This document shows, piece after piece, positions 7,617 through 16,323 of a DNA stretch of 64,000 nt (position 1 is its first letter; the number at the start of each line of letters is the position of its first letter). Source of the stretch: Flavobacterium sp. 5 (GTDB lineage Bacteria > Bacteroidota > Bacteroidia > Flavobacteriales > Flavobacteriaceae); NCBI RefSeq assembly GCF_002813295.1, contig NZ_PHUE01000001.1, forward strand, positions 1,674,001-1,738,000, read 5' to 3'. The position numbers and the translations under genes were made by a program. The notes below the pieces were generated by a model. The model had not been told where the DNA came from. It did not search any database and was given only the letters and a program-made list of their open reading frames with translations.

Positions 7617-8300
7617 TTAAACTTCAAACTTATACCCTACTCCTTTTATGGTTTTGAAAAGATCATCACCAATTTTTTCACGAAGTTTTCTAATGTGAAC
7701 ATCAATGGTTCTGCCACCAACTACAACATCATTTCCCCAGACTTTATCTAAAATTTCTTCTCTTTTAAATACTTTTCCAGGCTTAGAAGCTAACAAATAG
7801 AACAATTCAAATTCTTTTCTCGGTAAAGCAATTTCAGAATTATCCTTAACGATTTTATATTCTTCACGATTAATTTCTATTCCGCCTACATTAAGCGTTT
7901 CACTGTTTTGATCTTGTTCTTTTAATCTACGCAATAAAGCTTTCACTTTACTAACCAATAATTTTGGTTTTATTGGTTTGGTAATATAATCATCTGCACC
8001 AGCATCAAATCCAGCTACTTGAGAATAATCTTCATTTCTCGCCGTCAAAAAAGTAATAATAACATTATTCAACTCAGGAATTCTTCTAATATTTTCACAA
8101 GCCTCCATACCATCCATTTCTGGCATCATAACATCCATTATAATAAGGCTAGGTAATTCTTTTTTAGCTTTTTCAATAGCATCTTTACCATTGACAGCAG
8201 TAACTATTTGATACCCTTCTTGAGCTAAATTATAGCCTACAATTTCTAAAATATCTGGTTCATCATCAACCAGAAGAATCTTGGTGTTTCTTTTCTTCAT
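7617..8300 (-). CDS. phoB: Phosphate-regulon response regulator PhoB (OmpR family)
   Basis: A 227-residue two-domain regulator. The receiver domain (about 6-122) has the acidic pair D12-D13, phospho-acceptor D56 in LIIMDVMMPEMDG, the switch threonine in FLTAR and the lysine in YITKPIKP. The C-terminal winged-helix domain (about 132-227) contains ALPRKEFELFYLLASKPGKV and the recognition-helix region VGGRTIDVHIRKLREKIG, typical of the OmpR/PhoB class. It precedes phoR and diverges from a TonB-dependent receptor. I see no clear Pho half-site array in front of phoB itself. It is the probable binder of the 11-bp-phased sites in this region. Confidence 0.93.
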   Translation of the reverse strand: MKKRNTKILLVDDEPDILEIVGYNLAQEGYQIVTAVNGKDAIEKAKKELPSLIIMDVMMPEMDGMEACENIRRIPELNNVIITFLTARNEDYSQVAGFDAGADDYITKPIKPKLLVSKVKALLRRLKEQDQNSETLNVGGIEINREEYKIVKDNSEIALPRKEFELFYLLASKPGKVFKREEILDKVWGNDVVVGGRTIDVHIRKLREKIGDDLFKTIKGVGYKFEV

Positions 8301-8469
8301 ATTTATAGCAAATATTAAGCTTTTCTATTGTATCTATCTAGTAATAGCATACAATAACTTTTTATTGCAATGTAAAAGTAATAATAAACAACAAGTAACA
8401 ATACAAAAAAGAGCGACTTAACCTTAATTTAATATGGTAACAATTTCATAATAATTATGACATTGATTC

Positions 8470-8514
8470 ATAACTAGGACTTAACACAAAGACTAGAATC
8501 CTGCCATTTATTTG
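8470..8514 (+). promoter_or_regulatory. TonB-receptor promoter with Pho-box-like site
   Basis: ATAACTA (8470-8476) and TTAACAC (8481-8487) start 11 bp apart and lie upstream of a weak -7 box TTTATTTG (8507-8514). The second half-site is 19 bp from the -7 box, one 11-bp step further away than in the pstS promoter, with a poor half-site at the proximal position. The helical phase is therefore kept. Confidence 0.55.
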
Positions 8515-8537
8515 CAGAAAATTAAATACTACATAAA

Positions 8538-11345
8538 ATGAAATTAAAATTTCTATTCTTTACACTATTTATTTGTGTTATTGGTTTCTCTCAAAACAAT
8601 GGAACTATAACAGGTGTTTTATTAGACAAAGATTCCAACAATCAACCATTACCATTTGCTAATGTTATGATAAAAGGAACAAAAATAGGTGTTAATACTG
8701 ATATTGATGGAAAATATACCATTACAACTACTCCTGGAAATCACACTATTCAATTTAGCTTTTTGGGTTATGAATCAGTAGAAGTTCCAGTAACTGTTAC
8801 AGCTAACCAAACTGTTGTATTGAATAACTCTTTAGGGTCTGGAAGCTACAAATTAAAAGATGTAGTAATCAAATCTAGTGCAGGTGGAAGAGAGAAAGAA
8901 ACTGCTTTATTATTAGAACAAAAACAAGCCGTAGTTATCAAACAAAGTATTGGTGCTCAGGAAATGTCCCGTAAAGGAGTTAGTGATGTAGAAGAAGGAT
9001 TAACTAAAATTACTGGAATTACAAAAGTAGGTTCTCGCGGATTATTTGTTCGTGGACTAGAAGATCGTTACAATAATTTATTAATTAATGATTTGGCCGC
9101 GCCAACTAATAATCCATTTTCAAAAATTGTCCCTTTGGATTTGTTTCCAACTAATATTGTTGGAGTAATTGATGTTTACAAAACTTTCAACCCAAATATC
9201 TATGGGGATTTTGCTGGAGGAACGTTTAATATTCAAACTTCAAAAGCATCTAAAAGCATCACCAAATTAAATCTTGGTTTCGGTTACACAACTGGAAACA
9301 GTCTTAAGGATTTTTTACTTTCTCAAGATGCTGACACCGCAAAAGGATTTTGGGGTTTTAACGGAAGCGAAAGAGAACTACCAAGCTTTTTAGGAGAAAC
9401 GGCAACAAGAAAAACATTTACAACCAATCAAGCTTTAGCCTCAGTAAGTAATAACAAAGGTTTTAGTGTAAGCGAAGGCAAAAGCCCTCTAAACACAAGT
9501 ATCAATCTTCTTCATGCTGAAAAATTCAACTTGAATAAAAATAGAATTTTCTCGTATTTACTTTCTATAAATTACGATAATAATTTCGCAGTAAGAGAAG
9601 GTGTAGACAGAACTATTGATATATCGTCAACGGGTTCTGTATATGATAATAATTTTGTAACCACAGATTACCGTTTCAAAACTACAAATTCCTCATTGAT
9701 AGGATTGAACTACAGTACAGATAGACTGAAATTGTCATTCAACACAATGTACATTAGAACGACATTAAACTCTATAAAAGATCAATACGGACAAAATGGA
9801 GTTAATAACCCTCAAAATAGACTTATCCGCACCAATCAATTGGACAAAAGCGATTATCTAAATGCTCAGTTATTAGGAGAATATGCTTTAAATGAAGACA
9901 AAAGCCAAACTATTAAAGCTGGTGCTTCTTATGCAAATACAAAATACGAGCAACCGGATCGTAAATTTTTCTCAGGGTTTGTAACTGGTGATGATGTGAT
10001 TAGCACTACTTATGGAGCAAATAATTTCATACGTCAGTATTTAACTGTTGATGGAAATTCATTTTACTCTGCTTTAGTTGAGTATAATTTAAAATTTGGG
10101 AAAAATGACAAACAAAACAAATTAACAGTTGGTTATAATGGTAATGGATCTAAAATGGAATCCTCATACCGTTTTGTTGCCAGTTCTGGTACTAATTTTT
10201 CTTCAACAATAAACGATATAGATACTCACATAATCAACGACATTTTAGCTCATAAAGCATTTTTTAACGAAAGTTCTAATGCTACTTATAAAGTTAAACT
10301 TAACGAAATGGCAAATGCAGGGTATGCTAATTTGTTTTGGAAATTTGGTGAAAAACTGGAAGCAAATGCAGGAATTCGATTTGAAAGCACAATCAAAGAG
10401 ACAAACTACAGAACATTAGGTACTTTTGATCAACCTTTCCAGACATTAAAGTATGACAACACTTATTTTTTACCCTCGATAAACCTAAAATATTTAGCTA
10501 CTGAAAAAGCGAACATCCGCTTTGCAGCAAGTAAAACATATACTAAACCAGTCATAATGGAATCATTCCCATTATCATACCTTAATGCCGATGGAACTTC
10601 TACTCAAGGAAACTCAATTTTAAAAAACAGTGATAATTACAATGCTGATTTAAAATATGAAGTATTCCCAACAGCAAAAGAAATGTTTGCCTTCGGATTA
10701 TTTGGAAAACATATTATAAACCCAATCGAAAAAACATTTATTTCGAACGCTACAAGTGGAACTGTTACTACCTTTTTGAACTCAGACAGTGCTAACTTAT
10801 TTGGGGCAGAAGCTGAATTTATATTAGACTTAGGAAGAATTACTGATGATTTATCCGCTTTTTCATGGGGATTTAATGCTACATTAATGTCATCAAAAGT
10901 TACTGTAAGTCCAGATTTTGTATCTGTAGATGAAGATCAAAAACCTTCTGTAAAACCTTCTATCGAAACACATCAATCAAGATCATTGCAAGGGGCATCT
11001 GATTGGTTAGTGAATTCGGATTTGAAATACGAATTTAGTTTTAGCAAAGATTGGACAAATACCATGTCGTTAGTTTATGGCGTTTTTGGAAAAAGAATAT
11101 ATGCCGTAGGAACAAATGGACAAGATCATACTTATGAATTGCCAGTACAACAATTAGACTTTGTTTGGGGAAGTAAAATATCAGAACATTTTGATGTAAA
11201 ATTCACCGCAGACAACTTATTAAATCCAGAAAGAAAATTAGAATTTGGAAATGATGGTACACTAAAAATAGCTGAAGAATCATTATTAGCTAATAGTTAT
11301 AAAAAAGGAGTAGGATTCTCAGTAAAATTAGGATATACTTTTTAG
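8538..11345 (+). CDS. TonB-dependent receptor with carboxypeptidase-like N-terminal domain
   Basis: A 935-residue outer-membrane receptor. The signal peptide (1-18, ending GFS) is followed by a carboxypeptidase-regulatory-like domain (about 22-110, GTITGVLLDKDSNNQPLPFANV), a plug domain (about 130-240, including SRGLFVRGLEDRYNNLLIND) and a 22-strand-type barrel to the C-terminal aromatic residue. The gene diverges from phoB and has a Pho-like promoter, so its substrate may be a phosphate-containing compound; the sequence does not reveal the ligand. There is no SusD partner next to it; the following lipoprotein at 11902 is the likely functional neighbour. Confidence 0.9.
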   Translation: MKLKFLFFTLFICVIGFSQNNGTITGVLLDKDSNNQPLPFANVMIKGTKIGVNTDIDGKYTITTTPGNHTIQFSFLGYESVEVPVTVTANQTVVLNNSLGSGSYKLKDVVIKSSAGGREKETALLLEQKQAVVIKQSIGAQEMSRKGVSDVEEGLTKITGITKVGSRGLFVRGLEDRYNNLLINDLAAPTNNPFSKIVPLDLFPTNIVGVIDVYKTFNPNIYGDFAGGTFNIQTSKASKSITKLNLGFGYTTGNSLKDFLLSQDADTAKGFWGFNGSERELPSFLGETATRKTFTTNQALASVSNNKGFSVSEGKSPLNTSINLLHAEKFNLNKNRIFSYLLSINYDNNFAVREGVDRTIDISSTGSVYDNNFVTTDYRFKTTNSSLIGLNYSTDRLKLSFNTMYIRTTLNSIKDQYGQNGVNNPQNRLIRTNQLDKSDYLNAQLLGEYALNEDKSQTIKAGASYANTKYEQPDRKFFSGFVTGDDVISTTYGANNFIRQYLTVDGNSFYSALVEYNLKFGKNDKQNKLTVGYNGNGSKMESSYRFVASSGTNFSSTINDIDTHIINDILAHKAFFNESSNATYKVKLNEMANAGYANLFWKFGEKLEANAGIRFESTIKETNYRTLGTFDQPFQTLKYDNTYFLPSINLKYLATEKANIRFAASKTYTKPVIMESFPLSYLNADGTSTQGNSILKNSDNYNADLKYEVFPTAKEMFAFGLFGKHIINPIEKTFISNATSGTVTTFLNSDSANLFGAEAEFILDLGRITDDLSAFSWGFNATLMSSKVTVSPDFVSVDEDQKPSVKPSIETHQSRSLQGASDWLVNSDLKYEFSFSKDWTNTMSLVYGVFGKRIYAVGTNGQDHTYELPVQQLDFVWGSKISEHFDVKFTADNLLNPERKLEFGNDGTLKIAEESLLANSYKKGVGFSVKLGYTF

Positions 11346-11370
11346 AAGTCAAAAAAATAAAGAAAATTAA

Positions 11371-11395
11371 AGCTCCGTATATCGGGGCTTTTTTT
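11371..11395 (+). terminator. Rho-independent terminator after the TonB receptor
   Basis: AGCTCCG (11371-11377) pairs with CGGGGCT (11383-11389), with one G-U pair, followed by a run of T. It lies 26 bp after the receptor stop codon. Confidence 0.85.
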
Positions 11396-11813
11396 ATGAC
11401 TATCCAGGACTACTACCTTTCTTTATGATTAATTAATTACAGACTGGTATATTACTATAAAAACATAATGTTATTGATACTTTGTATAAGTAAATCTAAT
11501 ACTTCGTATTACATACAGTAGTATTTAGTGCTATATTTTAAATGATTATCTGTTACTAATACCATTCTCTATAATGGATCACTACTGAACGTTTTTTAGA
11601 AACTTGATCTTTTTCTGTTCTTTATATCTCCGTGTCTTTGCAGACTCAATTTCACCTAAAAACTCAAAGCATACTTCTACCCTATTAAACTCTTGGGGTG
11701 AATTACGAAAAGTGATATTTTTTATCAAAAATATAAATCAATTTACTGTAAATCAGATATTTGAAACAACATGAAATCACATAACATTTTCTTGACATTA
11801 ACCTCGTTTTTTG
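11396..11813. other. AT-rich intergenic stretch without recognisable genes
   Basis: About 420 bp separate the receptor terminator from the lipoprotein promoter. Both strands are rich in stops, and I see no RNA gene, repeat copy or conserved protein fragment here. Confidence 0.6.
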
Positions 11814-11869
11814 ATAACCGTAAAGTAATATTCTAATAACTCCGAAAGAAAATTTAGCCTATACATTTG
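11814..11869 (+). promoter_or_regulatory. Lipoprotein promoter with phased Pho-like half-sites
   Basis: A consensus -7 box TACATTTG (11862-11869) is preceded by ATAACTC (11836-11842), GTAATAT (11825-11831) and ATAACCG (11814-11820), starting 11 bp apart. The closest good half-site is 19 bp from the -7 box, exactly as in the TonB-receptor promoter at 8470, which suggests the two genes share control. Confidence 0.55.
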
Positions 11870-11901
11870 CTTAAAATAAAAAACAAAAAATACAACAAAC
11901 T

Positions 11902-13320
11902 ATGAAAACAAAATTTTTAGCTTTAGCATTATCTCTAGGCTTACTAATTTCATCATGTAGTAATAATGATGATCCAATAACAGTACCTGAAACAGCTCCT
12001 TTAACTGGTACAGAAAGTGTTGTAGTTGGCGGAACTACTACTTTTTCAAGTACAACTCCAGGCGGAACTTATTCAAGTGGAACTCCTTCAGTAGCAACAG
12101 TTGGAGCAACAACAGGTGTAATAACAGCAGTTTCAGTTGGAACATCTATTATAACTTATAATGTACCAGGATCTGAAATCGTAACAAGAACAGTAACTGT
12201 AACTGCAACTCCGGCAGCAACAGGAGAAATTACTGGTCCAATTGAGGCAGATAAAACTTATGCTTATGGTAATTATACTCTAAAAGGAATTGTAAAAATC
12301 AAAGCAGGTGTTACAGTAACATTTGAAGCAGGATCTACAATTACTATCGACAAACAAAACGGAGACAATGCATTAGTTGTTCTAAAAGGTGCAAAATTAA
12401 TCACAAAAGGTACTGCTGACAAACCAGTAGTATTTACAGAAAAATCAAAACTTCCAGGATCTTGGGGTGGAATCATTATATATGGTGATGCTCCCGTAAA
12501 AGTAGCTGGTGGTGGAGCGTCTTCTACATCAGAAGATGGGAACAATATCTCTTACGGAGGAACAAACGCAACTGACAACAGTGGTTCACTAGTGTACACA
12601 AGAGTAGAATATGCTGGTTCAAAATTAGCTGATGGAAACAAAGAAAACAATGGTTTTACTTTCTATTCTGTAGGTTCAGGAACAGTTTTAGATCACTTAG
12701 TATCATACAAAGGTGCTGATGATGGATACGAATTCTTCGGAGGAACTGTAAGTATGACAAATGCTATTTCTTATGGTAATACGGATGACGCTTTTGACTG
12801 GCAAGATGGATGGCAAGGTCAAGCAAATACTAACTGGTTTGCTTACCAAACAGAAAAAGGAAACTACGGTATGGAAATCGAAGCTTCTGCAAATGACAAT
12901 TCATATGGACCAAAAGTTACAAACATTACTCTAAAAAGAGACGCTAATAACATTCCTGAACAAAGTGATAATCAAGTAGATGCTTTCCAATTTAAAAGAG
13001 AAGGAAACGGAGAATACAGTAATATCATTATAGATGGTTACGGAAACTTCACTGATCCAGCTAATACAACTTTTAAAGGTAGTGCTGTAAGAATTCAAGA
13101 TGACGCAACAAATACTCATCAAGTAAATACAGGAAAAATTAAACTTCTTAATGTAAAAATCACTAACACTACTAATGTTCTACCAATTGGCGCTACTGAT
13201 TTAATCGTGGTTGCTTTCCCAGCAGGAAACTTTACTCAAAGTACTACTGCAACTGGAGCTTCATTAACAACTGGTGCATGGTGTACAGTAGACGGAGTTG
13301 ATTTATTATCTAAAAAATAA
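11902..13320 (+). CDS. Secreted lipoprotein with Ig-like domain and beta-helix-like region
   Basis: A 472-residue predicted lipoprotein: the signal peptide ends with lipobox LISSC (Cys19), followed by an acidic SNNDDP export-type signal. Residues about 30-105 resemble a BIG2-type bacterial Ig domain, with alternating short strands and the phrase TGVITAVSVGTSIITY. Residues about 110-472 (from GEITGPIEADKTYAYGN) resemble a right-handed beta-helix or pectate-lyase-like fold with repeated G and N positions. No catalytic motif is recognised. Its Pho-like promoter and position after the receptor suggest a surface role in phosphate-limited cells, for example binding or releasing a phosphate source. 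That role is inference. Confidence 0.8.
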   Translation: MKTKFLALALSLGLLISSCSNNDDPITVPETAPLTGTESVVVGGTTTFSSTTPGGTYSSGTPSVATVGATTGVITAVSVGTSIITYNVPGSEIVTRTVTVTATPAATGEITGPIEADKTYAYGNYTLKGIVKIKAGVTVTFEAGSTITIDKQNGDNALVVLKGAKLITKGTADKPVVFTEKSKLPGSWGGIIIYGDAPVKVAGGGASSTSEDGNNISYGGTNATDNSGSLVYTRVEYAGSKLADGNKENNGFTFYSVGSGTVLDHLVSYKGADDGYEFFGGTVSMTNAISYGNTDDAFDWQDGWQGQANTNWFAYQTEKGNYGMEIEASANDNSYGPKVTNITLKRDANNIPEQSDNQVDAFQFKREGNGEYSNIIIDGYGNFTDPANTTFKGSAVRIQDDATNTHQVNTGKIKLLNVKITNTTNVLPIGATDLIVVAFPAGNFTQSTTATGASLTTGAWCTVDGVDLLSKK

Positions 13321-13342
13321 ACTCTAGCAAAAAAAATATTAA

Positions 13343-13373
13343 AAACATCCTAATTTTTTAGGATGTTTTTTTT
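13343..13373 (+). terminator. Rho-independent terminator after the lipoprotein
   Basis: AAACATCCTAA (13343-13353) pairs with TTAGGATGTTT (13358-13368) and is followed by a T tract, 22 bp after the stop codon. Confidence 0.9.
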
Positions 13374-13417
13374 GTATGAAACTTTTTTTCTATCTTTACT
13401 ATTCAAAACCAAAGCTA

Positions 13418-13753
13418 ATGGCAAAAAACTACTTTTATATTACTCTCTTAGCGGCTCTTTTTTTTACTACTGGTGCACTAGCACAAGATAATAAGCAGCC
13501 GAAAACTCAAGAAGATGCTTCAATTGAAGGGTTAAGTTTGTATCCAAATCCTGTGGCCACTGGTAAAGTTTACATCACTTCAAAGAAAGATTCAGAAAAA
13601 GAGATTATTATTTTTGATGTGTTAGGAAAAAAGGTCTTACAAACCGTAATTAGCACCAAAGAATTAAATATCTCTAATCTATCCCCAGGGATTTATATCA
13701 TTAAAATAACCGAAGAAGGCGCCACTAGTAGCAGAAAACTAATAGTCCAATAA
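13418..13753 (+). CDS. Small secreted protein consisting of a type IX sorting domain
   Basis: The start is placed at 13418 because a -7 box TATCTTTA (13391-13398) lies inside the longer in-frame extension to 13376. The 111-residue product has a signal peptide (about 1-22, ending ALAQD) and then little besides a type A T9SS sorting domain: LSLYPNPV, IFDVLGKKV, LNISNLSPGIYIIKI and a basic RKLIVQ end. Such C-terminal domains normally tag large cargo proteins for the type IX system; here there is no cargo. It may compete for or regulate the sortase machinery, or be anchored alone. Family call is firm, function unknown. Confidence 0.88.
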   Translation: MAKNYFYITLLAALFFTTGALAQDNKQPKTQEDASIEGLSLYPNPVATGKVYITSKKDSEKEIIIFDVLGKKVLQTVISTKELNISNLSPGIYIIKITEEGATSSRKLIVQ

Positions 13754-13773
13754 TTCTTCATAACAAAATCACA

Positions 13774-13803
13774 AAAGTTCCATTACTCATTGGAACTTTT
13801 TTT
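13774..13803 (+). terminator. Rho-independent terminator
   Basis: AAAAGTTCCA (13774-13783) pairs with TGGAACTTTT (13791-13800), followed by T residues. It ends the sorting-domain gene. Confidence 0.87.
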
Positions 13804-13883
13804 ATGCCTTTTTTTTAAAACCATAAACATCAAAAAATAAAAAAAGGCTTAAAAATATAATATCTTTGTCCTCAAAAAAAATC

Positions 13884-14864
13884 TTGATTACAGCCAGCGA
13901 CATATTTACCATTTCGAGTCAGAAGCAATTTGAAAAAATAGCTTTAAAAGTATTCCGTTTTCAATATGAAAACAATTTGGTTTACCAGGAATTCTGCGAT
14001 TTATTAAAAACAAATCCGCAGAAAGTAAAGTCGCTGCATCAAATTCCTTTTTTGCCTATTCAGTTTTTCAAGAGTCATAGTGTAGTTTCAAACAATAATC
14101 CTATAGAAACCACTTTTACTAGTAGCGGAACAACTGGTGCTATTACCAGCAGACATTTGGTTACAGATGTTTCGATTTATGAAGAAAGCTATCGCAAAGC
14201 CTTTTCACAATTTTACGGCAACATCGAAGATTATGTGGTCTTGGCATTACTTCCATCCTATCTTGAAAGAGAAGGCTCTTCATTAATCCATATGGTAGAA
14301 GATTTAATACAGCTTACCAACAACGATAATAGTGGTTTTTACCTCAACAATCACGAAGAGTTAATTCAAAAGTTAATAGAATTAGACGAAGCAGGTCAAA
14401 ATGTAATTCTAATTGGAGTTACATATGCCTTATTGGATTTAATCGAAAAAAGAACATTCCAACTCCAACATACCATTATCATGGAAACGGGTGGAATGAA
14501 AGGGAAACGCAAAGAAATGATTCGTGAAGAATTGCACGAGCAACTTTGTGACGGTTTTGGCGTTACTGCCATCCATTCTGAATACGGCATGACCGAACTA
14601 CTTTCTCAGGCTTATTCTTTAGGAAATGGCGTATTTGAATGCCCTTCCTGGATGCAAATTCACATTCGCGATACCGAAGATGCACTAACATATATAAACG
14701 ACGGTAAAACTGGCGGAATTAACGTTATCGACCTAGCCAATATCAATTCTTGTTCGTTTATTGCTACGCAGGATTTGGGCAAAAAATATCCCAATACCAC
14801 TTTCGAAGTATTGGGACGTTTTGATAATTCTGATATTCGTGGTTGTAACCTAATGGTTATTTAA
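13884..14864 (+). CDS. LuxE/PaaK-like acyl-protein synthetase (adenylate-forming)
   Basis: The family activates carboxylic acids as acyl-adenylates, as LuxE does for fatty acids in luminous bacteria. The frame has no early ATG. A longer TTG start at 13866 lies inside the -7 box TATCTTTG (13861-13868), so I place the start at TTG 13884, giving MITASDIFTIS. The product is 326 residues. Recognisable parts are PFLPIQFFKSH, the phosphate-binding loop TFTSSGTTGAITSRH (about residues 75-90), METGGMKGKRKEM and SEYGMTELLSQAYS. No acyl-reductase (luxC) neighbour is present. The natural acid is unknown. It converges on tyrS with a 1-nt gap. Confidence 0.82.
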   Translation: MITASDIFTISSQKQFEKIALKVFRFQYENNLVYQEFCDLLKTNPQKVKSLHQIPFLPIQFFKSHSVVSNNNPIETTFTSSGTTGAITSRHLVTDVSIYEESYRKAFSQFYGNIEDYVVLALLPSYLEREGSSLIHMVEDLIQLTNNDNSGFYLNNHEELIQKLIELDEAGQNVILIGVTYALLDLIEKRTFQLQHTIIMETGGMKGKRKEMIREELHEQLCDGFGVTAIHSEYGMTELLSQAYSLGNGVFECPSWMQIHIRDTEDALTYINDGKTGGINVIDLANINSCSFIATQDLGKKYPNTTFEVLGRFDNSDIRGCNLMVI

Positions 14865-14865
14865 A

Positions 14866-16164
14866 TTACACAACTCTAACTATAAAATAGTTCTTCTTAC
14901 CGCTTTGCAACAACACAAATTCATTATTGATTAAATCGTTCGTTGACAAAACGAAATCTTCTTTGATTTTTTCTCTATTTACAGAAATTGAATTCGCTGT
15001 TAAAGCTCTTCTGGCTTCACCATTCGATTTAAAAAATCCTGTTTTTTCATTTAAAACTAAAACAATATCCAAACCGGATTCAATATCCGATTTAGTAATT
15101 TCTGCTTGAGGAACACCATCAAAAACTTCTAAAAAAGTAGCAGAATCTAATTGTTTCAAATCTTCAGCATTTGAGTTTCCGAATAAAATATTTGATGCTT
15201 GAATTGCTTTTTCTAATTCTGCTGCAGAATGAACAAAAACAGTTAATTCTTCAGCTAATTTTCTTTGCAAAACTCTTAAGTGAGGTGCAACTTTATGCTC
15301 TTCAATTAAAGCATCAATAGTATCTTTATCCAAAAAGGTAAAGATTTTGATATACTTTTCAGCATCAACATCAGTTGTATTTAACCAAAATTGGTAAAAT
15401 TTATAAACAGAAGTTTTATCAGCAGTCAACCACACATTTCCACCTTCAGACTTTCCAAATTTAGAACCGTCTGCTTTGGTGATTAATGGACAAGTCATTG
15501 CATACGCTTTGGCTTCTTCTCCAACATTCATTCTTCTTACTAATTCGGTTCCTGTTGTGATATTTCCCCATTGGTCAGAACCTCCCATTTGCAACAAACA
15601 GTTGTATTCTTTGTGTAAATGATAAAAATCGTATCCTTGGATTAATTGGTATGTAAACTCAGTAAATGACATTCCTTCACCTTCTCCAGCTAATCTTTTC
15701 TTTACAGAATCTTTAGCCATCATATAATTTACCGTGATACGTTTACCCACATCACGAGCAAAATTGATAAAAGACAAACCTTTCATCCAATCATAATTAT
15801 TGACTAAAACTGGTGCATTTACGGTATTATCATTAAAATCTAAAAAACGAGACAACACTCCTTTTATTCCTTCTACATTATGATTTAAAGTAGCCTCATC
15901 TAATAAATTTCTCTCATCAGATTTCCCAGAAGGATCTCCAATCATTCCTGTCGCACCACCTACTAAAGCAATAGGTTTGTGTCCAAAATTCTTAAGGTGA
16001 ACCAATAAAATAATCGGCACCAAACTACCAATATGCAAAGAATCTGATGTAGGATCAAATCCAATGTAAGTAGTTGTCATTTCTTTTAAAAGTTGTTCTT
16101 CGGTTCCTGGCATGATATCGTGAACTAAACCACGCCATTGTAATTCGGAAATAATATTTTTCAT
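14866..16164 (-). CDS. tyrS: Tyrosyl-tRNA synthetase
   Basis: A class I aminoacyl-tRNA synthetase that charges tRNA-Tyr in the cytoplasm. The 432-residue protein shows the HIGH-type motif as HIGS (44-47) within FDPTSDSLHIGSLVP, tyrosine-binding residues around QGYDFYHL and QMGGSDQWGNI, and the KMSKS-type motif as KFGKSEGG near 235. The C-terminal third (about 365-432) is an S4-like RNA-binding domain. Length and order fit bacterial TyrRS. A minus-strand -7 box TATCTTTG lies at 16185-16192, 21 bp upstream of the start codon. Confidence 0.97.
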   Translation of the reverse strand: MKNIISELQWRGLVHDIMPGTEEQLLKEMTTTYIGFDPTSDSLHIGSLVPIILLVHLKNFGHKPIALVGGATGMIGDPSGKSDERNLLDEATLNHNVEGIKGVLSRFLDFNDNTVNAPVLVNNYDWMKGLSFINFARDVGKRITVNYMMAKDSVKKRLAGEGEGMSFTEFTYQLIQGYDFYHLHKEYNCLLQMGGSDQWGNITTGTELVRRMNVGEEAKAYAMTCPLITKADGSKFGKSEGGNVWLTADKTSVYKFYQFWLNTTDVDAEKYIKIFTFLDKDTIDALIEEHKVAPHLRVLQRKLAEELTVFVHSAAELEKAIQASNILFGNSNAEDLKQLDSATFLEVFDGVPQAEITKSDIESGLDIVLVLNEKTGFFKSNGEARRALTANSISVNREKIKEDFVLSTNDLINNEFVLLQSGKKNYFIVRVV

Positions 16165-16198
16165 TTATAATAATCGATTTTGAGCAAAGATAGTAATT

Positions 16199-16308
16199 CA
16201 ATTATGAATTATAAATTATGAATTATGAATTGAGGCAGTAAAAGCCTTATTTCAGAAACTTTAAACTAAAAAAACTTAGAAACTTAGAAACTTAGAAACT
16301 TTAAACTT
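16199..16308. repeat. Simple AT-rich and AAACTTAG repeats
   Basis: Two low-complexity runs lie between tyrS and the epimerase gene: near-identical copies of ATTATGAATT/ATAA (about 16199-16232) and four tandem copies of an AAACTTAG-like 8-mer (about 16271-16308). The second belongs to the same 8-bp family as 7411-7612 and 26125-26164. Confidence 0.75.
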
Positions 16309-16310
16309 AT

Positions 16311-16318
16311 TACATTTG
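16311..16318 (+). promoter_or_regulatory. -7 box just upstream of an ATG (possible leaderless mRNA)
   Basis: A consensus TACATTTG ends only 5 nt before the ATG at 16324. In Bacteroidota the transcript starts a few bases after this box, so the mRNA would start at or very near the start codon. No later in-frame ATG is plausible, since the Rossmann motif begins at residue 6. Confidence 0.6.
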
Positions 16319-16323
16319 TAAAT

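Noticed and set aside
8301..8345. Pho box in front of phoB
   Set aside because: No 11-bp-phased TTAAC-like pair at the expected distance from a -7 box could be found.
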